Assembly (NCBI GenBank): GCA_029239875.1
Contig: JARBUD010000012.1
Location: 1 to 64,000, forward strand
From: Xanthobacteraceae bacterium
GTDB taxonomy: Bacteria > Pseudomonadota > Alphaproteobacteria > Rhizobiales > Xanthobacteraceae
DNA length: 64,000 nt
Reading direction: 5' to 3'
Shown: one piece after another, positions 55,016 to 64,000 of the stretch
How the letters are laid out: each line of letters starts with the position of its first letter
Numbering within the stretch: position 1 is the stretch's first letter
Translations under genes and position numbers: made by a program
Notes under the pieces: generated by a model
Seen by the model: the letters and a program-made list of their open reading frames with translations, nothing else
Told to the model about the DNA's origin: nothing
Database searches by the model: none

Positions 55016-55843
55016 TCAGCCGTCGGTCGAGACGGTGACGGGCTTCCAGGCCTCGATTTCCTGCCTGAGCCGTTCGATCCGATCCGACACCAGCCCAAGG
55101 GCGTCGCTGCCGAGCAGGAGCTGCGGCGGAGGTGTGTCGGACTCGACGAGGCGCAGGACCGCCGCCGCCAGCTTGTCGGGATCGCCGAGCTGCTTGCCGC
55201 TCCGGGCCTGCCTCGCCTGCCGGATCGGATCGAACAGTGCGTCGTAATCGGCGATGGAGCGCTCGGTGCGGACCATCGAGCGGCCGGCCCAGTCGGTGCG
55301 GAAGGAGCCGGGGCACAGGGCCGTCACATGGACACCGAACGGCGCCATTTCCGCGCGCATGACTTCCGAGATGCCCTGCAGCGCGAACTTGCTGCCGCAG
55401 TAATAGGCGATGCCGGGCATGGTGATCATGCCGCCCATCGAGGTCACGTTGACGATAAAGCCGCGGCGTCTCTCGCGGAACCGCGGCAGGAATGCCTTCG
55501 CGACCGCCACGGCGCCGAAGACGTTCACGTCGAACTGGCGTCGCATCTCCTCCAGAGGCGACTCCTCGAGTACCCCCTCATGCCCGTAGCCGGCATTGTT
55601 GATCAGCACGTCGACCGGCCCGTGGTCTTCCTCGGCTTGCTGGACGACATCAGTGATGCGGTCGAACTCGGTCACGTCGCACAGCACCAGGCGCACCGCC
55701 GGCAGGCGTTCCGCGAGCGCTGCCCGCGAGGCTTCCGAGCGGACGGTGCCGATGACCCCGTGGCCCTCGCGGAGGGCGGCGGCGGCGATCGCGAAGCCGA
55801 AGCCGGAATTCGCGCCGGTGATGAAGAAGGTCTTTCCTGACAT
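55016..55843 (-). CDS. SDR-family oxidoreductase
   Basis: A 275-residue classical SDR with TGANSGFGFAIA, NNAGYG and catalytic YYCGSKFAL (Tyr, Lys). The broad N-terminal reading has a possible TTG start at 55882, but ATG 55843 (MSGKTFFITG) gives the family N-terminus. It is divergent from the frameshifted AraC gene, which was probably its regulator. Confidence 0.87.
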   Translation of the reverse strand: MSGKTFFITGANSGFGFAIAAAALREGHGVIGTVRSEASRAALAERLPAVRLVLCDVTEFDRITDVVQQAEEDHGPVDVLINNAGYGHEGVLEESPLEEMRRQFDVNVFGAVAVAKAFLPRFRERRRGFIVNVTSMGGMITMPGIAYYCGSKFALQGISEVMRAEMAPFGVHVTALCPGSFRTDWAGRSMVRTERSIADYDALFDPIRQARQARSGKQLGDPDKLAAAVLRLVESDTPPPQLLLGSDALGLVSDRIERLRQEIEAWKPVTVSTDG

Positions 55844-55918
55844 GAGCGCCGTTCTCTCCTTGATGGGACGGTCCGTGACCAATAATCTCCCTCGGGGCGG
55901 TCATCGATCCGAAAAGCT

Positions 55919-56855
55919 ATGAATATCTTGCCAGATCCTATGAAGACGGCGACGAGGCAGCCGCAACGCCGCGAGCTGGTAGATCTGGCGGGGCTTCTCG
56001 CCCCCCGCCACGGCTACAATCCGACGGGACTCGACAATGTCCGCCTCCTCAGGACCGAAGCGGTCCTGTACGATATCCCGGTGCTCTACCGGCCCGGCGC
56101 GGTGTTCGTGCTGCAGGGTCGCAAGCAGGGCATGCTGGACGGCGAGGTCCATCTGTACGACGAGGAGCACTATCTGGCGGTGTCGGTTCCCGTGCCGTTC
56201 CGCATGCAATCCATCGCCAGTGCCGAGCGCCCTCTGCTCGCGGTCTATGTCGAGTTCGACATGCGCGTGGCCGCCGAGATCGCCGCGGAAGTGGGGGGAG
56301 AGGCGTTCCGGGCCGAACGCCGGCCGGGTGAGAGGCCTGGCGTCGAGCCGGATGGAGCGGGCTATCGAGGACGTCCTGCTGCGTCTCCTGCGGGCGCTGC
56401 GCGATCCCGTCGAGCTTGCCGTGCTGGGCGCCGGCATCCTGCGCGAGCTGCACTACCGCGTGCTGGTCGGCCCGCAAGGCGGCGCGATGATCGCCGCCCT
56501 GCAGCAGCGGGGCACGTGCGGCAGGATCGTGCAGAGCCTCGCGCGGCTACGCGAGACCTACGGGTCCGCGCTTTCCGTCGGCGCGCTGGCACGCGAGGCA
56601 GGCATGAGCGTTCCGTCCTACCACGTCCATTTCAAGGCCCTGACCGGCAGCACCCCGATACAATATGTGAAGGCGATGCGGCTCCACGCGGCACGGCTGA
56701 TGATCGCACGGCAGGACAGGACGATCGCGGAGGTCGCGGCGTGCGTCGGCTATGCCAGCCCCGCGCAGTTCAGCCGCGACTTCAAGCGCCATTTCCGGCG
56801 CACGGCCTCGGAGGAGGCCAAATGGGTCCGGCAGCATCTCGGCGAGCTTGCCTGA
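55919..56855 (+). pseudogene. AraC-family regulator disrupted by a frameshift
   Basis: The first part (55919 to about 56330) reads an AraC_N cupin-like domain in one frame (YDIPVLYRPGAVFVLQGRK). From about 56320 the protein continues in the next frame: ASSRMERAIEDVLLRLL, then two HTH motifs (LAREAGMSVPSYHVHFKALT and ACVGYASPAQFSRDFKRHF) to the stop at 56855. Each half is well conserved, so a single +1 shift between roughly 56290 and 56335 explains it; a six-G run at 56293-56298 is a candidate spot. It could be a real inactivating mutation or a sequencing error. Confidence 0.85.
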
Positions 56856-57036
56856 GCAGCAGCGAGTGCCCGATCGGGCGCCTCAGCGGCGCTCGTACCA
56901 GTCCTGAGGCTTTGTAACCCACTTGCGCGACGCAGGCGCCTGACGCTGCGACGGCCAATGTGGCGCCTGACGGGCTTTTTTGCGACGACGCGCGGTGCTA
57001 GTGTCGCCGCGGGCGGTTTGTGAAGGAGAGGTAGCG

Positions 57037-57327
57037 ATGTCGAGATTCCCAGCTACCCTGTTGGCCGTCGCGATGCTGGCGGCATCCGTTGCGGTTCCGG
57101 CATTCGCCCAGGATGCGGGCACGATGCCCGGGAACTTCAACAACCCGAACCAGCCGGTGATCCAGCCGGGCAACCCCGACAATCTGAGTCCCGGCGCCGA
57201 CGCACCGCAGCCCCTCACCGGGGAGCTGGTGCCGCTTCCCGGCCCGCCGCCGGTGGGCGGCGCGGCGGACCTCAAGCTGCCGGACTGTGCCCCGCCGAAT
57301 TGCGGCACGCCGCAGATCATGCAGTAG
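57037..57327 (+). CDS. Small secreted proline-rich protein
   Basis: 96 residues. Signal peptide with cleavage after PAFAQ, then a Pro/Asn/Gly-rich mature part (NNPNQPVIQPGNPDN) ending in two close cysteines (PDCAPPNCGTP). AAGGAGAGG lies before the ATG. No known family; probably exported to the periplasm. Confidence 0.7.
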   Translation: MSRFPATLLAVAMLAASVAVPAFAQDAGTMPGNFNNPNQPVIQPGNPDNLSPGADAPQPLTGELVPLPGPPPVGGAADLKLPDCAPPNCGTPQIMQ

Positions 57328-57518
57328 CGGCTCGCGCCGTCTGATCTCCGTCGATAGGGCTGGCGGCAGGGCAGGTCTCTCGCCTCCGCCTGTGCGCCGC
57401 CGGGCGCTTCGTATTCGGCTATCCGCCGTTCGGAATAGGTCAAGCAGCGAAGGTTGCCCGGCGTAGGCTTTCCCTTGCGGTGCCGTCAGCGGCATGACCG
57501 CCAACACGGGGAACAGCA

Positions 57519-58463
57519 ATGATTTCACGCAGTCTCGTTGCCTGCCTCTGCTTGTCCGCCACGCTCATCGCCTCGCCCGCCTTCGCCAGCGAGCCGGCCG
57601 CGTGCGCCAAGCCACGCTTCTCCGATGTCGGCTGGACCGACATCACCGCCACCACCACCATCGCCAGCCAGATACTGGAGAGCCTCGGCTACAAGCCGGA
57701 GGTCTCGGTGCTCTCCGTCGCCATCACCTTCAAGGCGCTGGAGAATGGCGACCGCGACATCTTCCTCGGCAACTGGATGCCGCTGCAGGAGCCGACGCAG
57801 GGCCCGCTGGTCAAGGCCGGCAAGGTCGAGGTCGTCGTCGACAACCTCAAGGACGCGCGCATCGGCTTCGCCACGTCAAAGGACGCCTACGACGCCGGCC
57901 TCAAGACCTATGCCGACATCGCCAAGTTCAAGGACCAACTCGGCGGCAAGCTCTACGGCATCGAGGCCGGCAGCGGCGCCAACAATACGATCTCCAAGAT
58001 GATCGCCGAGAACACCTTCGGGCTGAAAGGCTTCGATCTTGTCGAATCCAGCGAGCAGGGCATGCTCGCGCAAGTGTCGCAGAAGATCCGCATGAAGCAG
58101 CCGGTGGTGTTCTTCGGCTGGCGGCCGCACCCGATGAACGTCAACCTGCCGATCGCCTACCTTTCGAACGGCAACGACGTCTTCGGGCCGAACGATGGCG
58201 GCGCCACCGTGGTGACGCTGACGCGGCCGGGCTACGTCAAGGAATGTCCGAATGTCGGCCGCCTGCTCACCAACCTCGTCTTCGACGTGGCCATGGAGGA
58301 CCGGCTGATGAGCGACATCCTCGACAAGGGCATGACGCCGGACGCCGCCGTGCATGCCTGGCTGAAGGAGAACCCGGCCGCGCTCGACAAATGGCTGGAC
58401 GGCGTCACCACCTTCGACGGCAAGCCCGGCGTCACCGCGGTGAAGAGCGGGCTGGGGCTGTAG
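57519..58463 (+). CDS. Glycine betaine/carnitine-type ABC substrate-binding protein (ChoX/CaiX-like)
   Basis: A 314-residue OpuAC-family periplasmic receptor with signal peptide ending AFASE. Tryptophans of the quaternary-ammonium box occur in DVGWTDITAT, GNWMPL and FFGWRPHPMN, as in choline and carnitine receptors. No permease or ATPase adjoins it, as for orphan CaiX proteins that share a transport complex. It lies beside the carnitine catabolic cluster, so carnitine is the best guess; choline or betaine remain possible. Confidence 0.87.
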   Translation: MISRSLVACLCLSATLIASPAFASEPAACAKPRFSDVGWTDITATTTIASQILESLGYKPEVSVLSVAITFKALENGDRDIFLGNWMPLQEPTQGPLVKAGKVEVVVDNLKDARIGFATSKDAYDAGLKTYADIAKFKDQLGGKLYGIEAGSGANNTISKMIAENTFGLKGFDLVESSEQGMLAQVSQKIRMKQPVVFFGWRPHPMNVNLPIAYLSNGNDVFGPNDGGATVVTLTRPGYVKECPNVGRLLTNLVFDVAMEDRLMSDILDKGMTPDAAVHAWLKENPAALDKWLDGVTTFDGKPGVTAVKSGLGL

Positions 58464-58498
58464 CCTGAAGGTTCGTGGACCCCGCTTCGCAAAGCATC

Positions 58499-58600
58499 CT
58501 CATCCTGAGGTGCGAGCGCAGCGAGCCTCGAAGGATGGTTCTCTTGGTGCACCCAGATGAGCATCCTTCGAGGCCCGGCGGCCGGGCACCTCAGGATGAG
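58499..58600. repeat. Palindromic intergenic repeat
   Basis: Left arm CTCATCCTGAGGTGC ... GCCTCGAAGGATG and right arm CATCCTTCGAGGC ... GCACCTCAGGATGAG are complementary over most of their length (102 bp). This REP-like palindrome is a type widespread between genes of Hyphomicrobiales. It separates two convergent genes and may serve as a bidirectional transcription stop. Confidence 0.8.
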
Positions 58601-58628
58601 GTTCATCGCGAAGGGATCGGCTCCGTTC

Positions 58629-59594
58629 TCACGCCCGCCCTCGGCGCGCGGCCGAGGGCGGCGCGCCGAACTGCCGGCGATAGGCGCGCGACAGCGAGGC
58701 GATGGCGGAAAAGCCCGTCCGCTCGGCGATGTCGGCGATGGGCAGATTGGTGTCCAGCACCAGCCGCCGCGCCGCGTTCAGCCGCAGCGTGACGTAGTAG
58801 ACGCCCGGCGAGACGTCGACGGTCTTGTGGAACAGCGTCTCCAGCCCCCGCGTCGACACGCCCACGCGGCGCGCGATGGCGGCGATGGTGAGCGGTCGGT
58901 CGATATGCGTCTCCATGATGCGGATGGCCTCCGCCACGCGCGGCTCGTGCTGGCGGATGCGCCCGAGCGAGACGATGGGCTGCACGTCCGAGCCGGTGCG
59001 CACCTCCTCGTAGATATAGAGGCTGGCGACGTCGAGCGCGGCGGAATAGCCGTTGCGGGCGCGGATCAGCGACAGCATGCAGTCGAGCGCCGGCGTCGCC
59101 CCACCGGTGGTGAACACCGGCTCGTCGACGACGAAGCGGTCCGGCTCGACATCCGCATGCGGGAAGCGCGCAGCGAAATCCTCCAGATCCTCCCAATGCG
59201 TCGTCGCCCGGCGCCCGTCGAGCAGCCCGGCGAAGCCCATCAGCCAGGGGCCGGATTCGATGCCGCCGACGATCTTCGAGCGGCTGGCGCCGGCACGCAG
59301 GTTTTTCAGGATGCGCGGCGTCGCATGATGCACGGCGTCGAAGGCGGCGACCACGATCAGCGCATCCTGCCGCATGGCCGGGTCGAAGGCGCCGTCGACA
59401 GGGATCGGCAGGCCGCAGCTCGCTACCGGCATCTGGCCGTCGATCGAGGTGAGCTTCCAGCGATAGGCGGCGCGCCCGAGCACGCGGTTGGCGCCGCGCA
59501 TCGGGTCGAGCGTCGCCGCCAGCGACAGCAGCGACAACCCCGAGAACAACAGCAGCGTGACGTCGAGCGACTCGTCGGAATGGGCGAAGATCAT
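58629..59594 (-). CDS. cdhR: GlxA-family AraC-type regulator, CdhR-like
   Basis: A 321-residue regulator: a DJ-1/PfpI-like N-terminal domain (about residues 10-185) and two C-terminal HTH motifs (IAAIARRVGVSTRGLETLFH; IADIAERTGFSAIASLSRAYR). GlxA-type regulators control carnitine, betaine and choline catabolism (CdhR, GbdR). It is divergent from the dehydrocarnitine cleavage gene, matching the cdhR arrangement. The 104-bp region between probably contains its site. Confidence 0.85.
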   Translation of the reverse strand: MIFAHSDESLDVTLLLFSGLSLLSLAATLDPMRGANRVLGRAAYRWKLTSIDGQMPVASCGLPIPVDGAFDPAMRQDALIVVAAFDAVHHATPRILKNLRAGASRSKIVGGIESGPWLMGFAGLLDGRRATTHWEDLEDFAARFPHADVEPDRFVVDEPVFTTGGATPALDCMLSLIRARNGYSAALDVASLYIYEEVRTGSDVQPIVSLGRIRQHEPRVAEAIRIMETHIDRPLTIAAIARRVGVSTRGLETLFHKTVDVSPGVYYVTLRLNAARRLVLDTNLPIADIAERTGFSAIASLSRAYRRQFGAPPSAARRGRA

Positions 59595-59698
59595 CGCGCA
59601 CCGGTCGGCTTCGTAGAATGGAAAATCGTCTACGCAAATAGTTGCGTCACGGATGCGCGTTCACGTCAAGCTCCGCCCATCCAGCAGGGAGGCACGAC

Positions 59699-60601
59699 AT
59701 GCCGTTGTCGATGAATCGCGAGGTCTTCATCACCTGTGCCGTGACCGGCGCCGGCGATACGGTCGGGCGTTCGTCCCATGTGCCGGTGACGCCGCAGCAG
59801 ATCGCCGAAAGTGCGATCGACGCGGCGAAGGCGGGGGCGGCGGTGGTGCATTGCCATGTGCGCGATCCCGAGACCGGCGCCGCCTCCCGCCGCCGCGACC
59901 TGTTCCGCGAGGTGACCGACCGCATCCGCTCGGCCGAGGTCGACGTGGTGCTGAACCTCACCGCCGGCATGGGCGGCGACCTCGTCTTCGGCAATGTCGA
60001 GGCGCCGTTCCCGGTGAATGCGGCCGGCACCGACATGGCTGGTGCCACCGAGCGCGTCACCCATGTCGCCGAGTGCCTGCCGGAGATCTGCACGCTCGAC
60101 TGCGGCACGATGAACTTCAATCTCGGTGACTACGTCATGACCAACACGCCCTCCATGCTGCGCGAGATGGCGCGGCAGATGACGGCGCTGGGCGTGCGGC
60201 CCGAGATCGAGGCCTTCGACACCGGCCACCTCTGGTTCGCAAAGCAGCTGGTGGAGGAAGGGCTGATAGAGGCCCCCGTGCTGATCCAGCTCTGCATGGG
60301 CATCCCGTGGGGGGCGCCGGACGACCTGAATACCTTCATGGCGATGGTGAACAACGTACCGGCGAGCTGGACTTTTTCCGCCTTCTCCATCGGCCGCAAC
60401 GCGGTGGCCTATCCCGCCGCGGCGGTGCTGGCGGGCGGCAATGTGCGCGTCGGGCTGGAGGACAATCTCTATGCCGGCAAGGGCCAGCTCGCCACCAATG
60501 CGCAGCTCGTCGAGAAGGCCGCGACCGTGGTGACGAATATGGGCGCGCGCATCCTTGGACCGCAGGAGGTCCGCGAGAAACTCAAGCTGGTGAAGCGCTG
60601 A
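59699..60601 (+). CDS. cdhC: BKACE-family 3-dehydrocarnitine cleavage enzyme
   Basis: A 300-residue beta-keto acid cleavage enzyme (formerly DUF849). The metal motif HCHVRDPETG is present, with LNLTAGMGGD and DCGTMNF further on. In carnitine degradation it combines 3-dehydrocarnitine with acetyl-CoA giving betainyl-CoA and acetoacetate. A GGGAGG site precedes the ATG. It is 11 bases upstream of the carnitine dehydrogenase fusion. Confidence 0.9.
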   Translation: MPLSMNREVFITCAVTGAGDTVGRSSHVPVTPQQIAESAIDAAKAGAAVVHCHVRDPETGAASRRRDLFREVTDRIRSAEVDVVLNLTAGMGGDLVFGNVEAPFPVNAAGTDMAGATERVTHVAECLPEICTLDCGTMNFNLGDYVMTNTPSMLREMARQMTALGVRPEIEAFDTGHLWFAKQLVEEGLIEAPVLIQLCMGIPWGAPDDLNTFMAMVNNVPASWTFSAFSIGRNAVAYPAAAVLAGGNVRVGLEDNLYAGKGQLATNAQLVEKAATVVTNMGARILGPQEVREKLKLVKR

Positions 60602-60612
60602 GGATCGATGAC

Positions 60613-62124
60613 ATGACGAGCCTTGCCCCCATCTCCCGCGCCGCCTGCATCGGCGGCGGCGTCATCGGCGGCGGCTGGGTCGCCCGCTTCCTGCTTGCCG
60701 GCATCGACGTGAAGGTGTTCGACCCGCACCTGGAAGCCGAGCGCATCGTGGCCGAGGTGCTGGCCAATGCCGAGCGCGCCTATGGGCTGCTGACCAGCGT
60801 GCCGCTGCCCGCGCGGGGACGCCTGACCTTCTGCGCCAGCCTCGAAGAAGCAGTCGCGGATGCGCAATGGGTACAGGAGAGCGTGCCCGAGCGGCTCGAC
60901 CTCAAGCGCCGCGTGCTGGCCGAGATCGACGCCGCGGCGCCGACGGAGGCGCTGATCGGCTCCTCGACCTCCGGGCTTCTGCCTTCCGACCTTCAGGCGG
61001 AGCTGACGCATCCCGAGCGCCTCTTCGTCGCCCACCCCTACAACCCCGTCTATCTCCTGCCGCTCGCCGAGATCGTCGGCGGCAAGGCCACAAGCGCTGC
61101 CACCATCGCGCGGGCCAAGGACGCACTCGACGCCATCGGCATGAAGGGTGTGGTCATCGCCCGCGAGATCGAGGCCTTCGTCGGCGACCGGCTGCTGGAG
61201 GCGCTGTGGCGCGAGGCGCTGTGGCTGATCAAGGACGACATTTGCGACGTCGAGACGCTCGACGACGTGATCCGCTATTCCTTCGGCCTGCGCTGGGCGC
61301 AGATGGGCCTGTTCCAGACCTACCGCATCGCCGGCGGCGAGGCCGGGATGCGTCATTTCCTCGCCCAGTTCGGCCCGTGCCTGCAATGGCCCTGGACCAA
61401 GCTCACCGACGTCGTGGACCTAGACGACGCACTGGTGGAGAAGATCGGCGCGCAGTCGGACGCACAGGCGAAGGGCCTCTCGATCCGCCAGCTCGAGCGT
61501 ATCCGCGACGAGAACCTCGTCGGCATCCTGCAGGCGCTCAAAACGGGGCAGGGCGGCGAGGGTTGGGGCGCCGGCGCGCTGCTCGGCGATTTCGAGAAGC
61601 GGCTGCGCGAGAGCGCGGGCGACACGGAAATCGTCGACGTCCACGCGCCGCTCACGCTCGTCGAGACGCGGGTGTCGCCCGCCTGGATCGACTATAACGG
61701 CCACATGGCCGACCACCGCTATCTGCAGGTGTTCGGCGACACCACCGACGCGCTGCTGCGCCTGATCGGCGCCGACCTCGCCTATGTCGAGGGCGGCCAC
61801 AGCTACTACACGGTGGAAACGCATCTGCGGCACCTCGACGAGGCGCATCTGGGCGAGGCGCTACGCTCGACCTGCCAGATCCTGTCGGTGGACGAGAAGC
61901 GCATCCATGTGTTCTACCGGCTCTTCGCCGGCCCGGAGAACCGCGAGGTCGCCACCGCCGAGCAGATGCTGCTGCATGTCGACACCGTGGCCGGCCGTGC
62001 GGTCGCCGCGCCGGAGGCCATCCTCGCCCGGCTTCGCCCGCTCGCGGCGGGGCAAGCCCGGCTCGACGCCCCAGAGGGCGCCGGCCGCGCCGTCGGCCAG
62101 AAGCGGTCGATGGCGACGGTGTGA
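60613..62124 (+). CDS. L-carnitine dehydrogenase fused to betainyl-CoA thioesterase
   Basis: A 503-residue two-domain protein. Residues about 1-325 are a 3-hydroxyacyl-CoA dehydrogenase-type L-carnitine dehydrogenase with NAD motif GGGVIGGGW and SSTSGLLPSDLQ. Residues about 340-490 are a hot-dog thioesterase with DYNGHMADHRYLQVFGD. In gammaproteobacteria these are separate genes (cdhA, cdhB); fused versions occur in rhizobia. With BKACE it would carry carnitine to glycine betaine. The start is ATG 60613. Confidence 0.9.
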   Translation: MTSLAPISRAACIGGGVIGGGWVARFLLAGIDVKVFDPHLEAERIVAEVLANAERAYGLLTSVPLPARGRLTFCASLEEAVADAQWVQESVPERLDLKRRVLAEIDAAAPTEALIGSSTSGLLPSDLQAELTHPERLFVAHPYNPVYLLPLAEIVGGKATSAATIARAKDALDAIGMKGVVIAREIEAFVGDRLLEALWREALWLIKDDICDVETLDDVIRYSFGLRWAQMGLFQTYRIAGGEAGMRHFLAQFGPCLQWPWTKLTDVVDLDDALVEKIGAQSDAQAKGLSIRQLERIRDENLVGILQALKTGQGGEGWGAGALLGDFEKRLRESAGDTEIVDVHAPLTLVETRVSPAWIDYNGHMADHRYLQVFGDTTDALLRLIGADLAYVEGGHSYYTVETHLRHLDEAHLGEALRSTCQILSVDEKRIHVFYRLFAGPENREVATAEQMLLHVDTVAGRAVAAPEAILARLRPLAAGQARLDAPEGAGRAVGQKRSMATV

Positions 62125-62450
62125 AGAGCGAGCCCTGGAGCCCGCTCGCATTCAAGCGTGCATTGTCGTAACCGACCAGCTTCACGGCGCGATATCGTTG
62201 TTGCTTGCCTGTCTGTCCTGTACTCGTGTGCACGGTACGGCCAAGGCTGGATTATCTGTGCGAGAGTTCGGGATTTCCGCCGTTCCGGCCGGGATCTGCC
62301 AGACCGTGTTTCGGAAATGCTGCGCGGGAACCCATCCGGCCGACGGGCATTCAGCCCATGACGGCGGCCGCGGCGACAGCCGATCCCCCGTGGCACCGGA
62401 ATTGCCCGACCATCCGCCAAATTCAGGTCCTACAACGATCGGATCACGAT
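62125..62450. other. 326-bp gap before the aldehyde oxidoreductase operon
   Basis: No gene found. It must contain the paoA promoter, but no obvious -35/-10 pair or dyad was seen. Confidence 0.35.
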
Positions 62451-63110
62451 ATGCATAGCCATTCCGAACCGGGGCTCTCGCGTCGCGACCTGCTGGTCGC
62501 CGGCGCCGCGACCGTCGCCGGAAGCGCGGCCACGGGTCCTGCGCACGCTCAAGATGCGGTGAACACGTCATCCATGGATACCGTGCCCCGCGCACCCGTC
62601 CACGCTCCGGTGCGCTTCACCGTCAACGGCCGCGAGCACGCGCTGGAGCTCGATACCCGCACCTCGCTGCTCGACGCCTTGCGCGAGCATCTCCACCTCA
62701 CCGGCACCAAGAAGGGCTGCGACCACGGCCAGTGCGGTGCCTGCACGGTGATGGTCGACGGGGTGCGCATCAATTCCTGCCTGACGCTTGCCGTCATGCA
62801 CGAGGGCGCCGACGTCACCACCATCGAGGGCCTCGGCACGCCGGACAGGCTGCACGCGATGCAGGCCGCCTTCGTCAAGCATGACGGCTACCAGTGCGGC
62901 TACTGCACGCCAGGCCAGATTTGCTCGGCGGTGGCGGTGCTGGACGAGATCAAGGCCGGCATTCCCAGCCACGTCACCGCCGACATCATGGCGACGCCGG
63001 AATTCTCGGTCGACGAGGTCCGCGAGCGCATGAGCGGCAACATCTGCCGCTGCGGCGCCTATTCCAACATCATCGAGGCCATCACCGAGGTGGCGGGGAG
63101 GGCGGCATGA
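62451..63110 (+). CDS. Periplasmic aldehyde oxidoreductase iron-sulfur subunit (PaoA-like)
   Basis: A 219-residue 2x[2Fe-2S] subunit of xanthine oxidase-family enzymes. The Tat signal is [15 protein letters not shown] at residues 10-24. The first cluster uses [16 protein letters not shown] and the second [12 protein letters not shown] plus [10 protein letters not shown]. Tat export and short length match PaoA/YagT rather than cytoplasmic XdhA or isoquinoline types. It overlaps the FAD subunit gene by 4 bases. Confidence 0.92.
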   Translation: MHSHSEPGLSRRDLLVAGAATVAGSAATGPAHAQDAVNTSSMDTVPRAPVHAPVRFTVNGREHALELDTRTSLLDALREHLHLTGTKKGCDHGQCGACTVMVDGVRINSCLTLAVMHEGADVTTIEGLGTPDRLHAMQAAFVKHDGYQCGYCTPGQICSAVAVLDEIKAGIPSHVTADIMATPEFSVDEVRERMSGNICRCGAYSNIIEAITEVAGRAA

Positions 63111-64000
63111 AACCCTTCACCTATGAGCGCGCCGCCTCGCCGGCGCAGGCCGCCGCGGCCGCGATCCAGATGCCCGGCGCCAAGTTCATCGCCGGCGGCA
63201 CCAACCTGCTCGACCTGATGAAATTGCAGATCGAGACGCCGGCCCATCTCATCGACGTCAACCGCCTCGCGCTCGACACCATCGAGCCGACGCAGGAGGG
63301 CGGCCTTCGCATCGGCGCGCTGGTCAGCAACACCGACCTCGCTGCCGACGCGCGCGTGCGCCGCGACTATGGCGTGCTCGCCCGCGCCCTGCTGGCGGGT
63401 GCCTCGGGCCAGCTGCGCAACAAGGCGACCACCGCCGGCAACCTGCTCCAGCGCACACGCTGCCCCTATTTCTACGACACCGACCAGCCCTGCAATAAGC
63501 GCCATCCCGGCAGCGGCTGCTCGGCCATCGGTGGCGTCACCCGCCAGCTTGGCGTGATCGGCACCAGCGATGCCTGCATCGCCACCCATCCCAGCGACAT
63601 GGCGGTAGCGCTGCGCGCGCTCGACGCCACGGTGGAGACGGTGAAGGCGGACGGCGCGACGCGGCGCATCCCGGTGGCGGAGCTTCACCGCCTGCCGGGT
63701 GACACGCCGCATGTCGAGACCGTGCTGGAGCCGGGCGAACTCATCACCGCCGTGCTGCTGCCGGCCCCCGTCGGCGGCACGCAGATCTACCGCAAGGTCC
63801 GCGACCGCGCCTCCTACGCCTTCGCGTTGGTCTCGGTCGGCGCGATCCTCCAGCACGACGGCACCGGCCGCATCGCGCTCGGCGGCGTCGCGCCCAAGCC
63901 CTGGCGGGTCGAGGAGGCGGAGGCGGAGCTGCCGAACGGCCCGCGCGCCTTCACCACGCGGCTAATGGCCGGCGCCCGCCCGACCCGCGACAATGCCTTC
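63107..64000 (+). CDS. Aldehyde oxidoreductase FAD-binding subunit (PaoB-like), 3' end outside window
   Basis: 298 residues visible. FAD loop [13 protein letters not shown], then the PaoB-specific cysteine insert [21 protein letters not shown] that carries an extra [4Fe-4S] cluster in E. coli PaoB, and the [11 protein letters not shown] motif. The molybdopterin subunit should follow downstream. Together they oxidise aromatic or aliphatic aldehydes in the periplasm. Confidence 0.92.
   Translation, partial: MKPFTYERAASPAQAAAAAIQMPGAKFIAGGTNLLDLMKLQIETPAHLIDVNRLALDTIEPTQEGGLRIGALVSNTDLAADARVRRDYGVLARALLAGASGQLRNKATTAGNLLQRTRCPYFYDTDQPCNKRHPGSGCSAIGGVTRQLGVIGTSDACIATHPSDMAVALRALDATVETVKADGATRRIPVAELHRLPGDTPHVETVLEPGELITAVLLPAPVGGTQIYRKVRDRASYAFALVSVGAILQHDGTGRIALGGVAPKPWRVEEAEAELPNGPRAFTTRLMAGARPTRDNAF

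Overview
The window is high-GC DNA with alphaproteobacterial gene order (rpmH-rnpA-yidC-engB), many catabolic operons with their own SBP or MFS transporters, and FCD-GntR, IclR, RpiR, MocR and AraC regulators. This fits a soil or plant-associated member of Hyphomicrobiales, probably near Xanthobacteraceae (Starkeya/Ancylobacter/Xanthobacter type). That placement is an inference from gene content; no rRNA is present.

Layout. 1-7.3 kb is core-like: a partial zinc alcohol dehydrogenase, engB, yidC, rnpA and rpmH with a near-consensus promoter, then a sensor kinase overlapping a secreted clan-A glycoside hydrolase, and tRNA-Arg(ACG) with a terminator. From 7.3 kb the content becomes accessory: FAD monooxygenase and SDR, a 1-kb gap, TetR with an RND pump lacking an outer-membrane partner, and a scar of gene fragments (15.6-16.3 kb). 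16.3-27.1 kb is a divergent catabolic island: RidA-like, aminotransferase and M29/NicX-like metalloenzyme on one side; hydantoinase/oxoprolinase A and B, a tripartite tricarboxylate-type transporter and a double-HTH GntR on the other. 27.5-31.8 kb holds MFS, SDR, FAH hydrolase and IclR, resembling the lower part of the non-phosphorylating L-fucose/L-rhamnose pathway. 32-37.9 kb holds RpiR, three tandem DUF1989 proteins and a complete polar amino-acid type ABC importer. 38.3-41.5 kb has a MocR regulator divergent from a monooxygenase-like/zinc-ribbon protein, a truncated GntR and a recombinase remnant. 41.5-46.7 kb has two UbiD-type decarboxylases, UbiX, an SRPBCC protein and a FUSC membrane protein.

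46.8-53.8 kb encodes coenzyme-B12-dependent 2-hydroxyisobutyryl-CoA metabolism: small and large mutase subunits, MeaB-type GTPase, acyl-CoA ligase, adenosyltransferase, a double left-handed beta-helix protein and a GntR regulator. The large subunit carries Ile and Asp at the two positions that distinguish 2-hydroxyisobutyryl-CoA mutase from methylmalonyl- and isobutyryl-CoA mutases. 53.9-56.9 kb has a SABATH-like methyltransferase, an SDR and a frameshifted AraC regulator. 57.5-62.1 kb is a carnitine catabolic cluster (SBP, CdhR-like regulator, dehydrocarnitine-cleavage enzyme, carnitine dehydrogenase-thioesterase fusion). The window ends in a PaoABC-like periplasmic molybdenum aldehyde dehydrogenase operon.

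The least described systems are the triple-DUF1989/ABC importer locus (third paralogue has lost all three cysteines shared by the other two), the hydantoinase/M29/RidA island, and the MocR/zinc-ribbon pair with tandem repeats between them. All functions are inferred by reading; no database search was possible.
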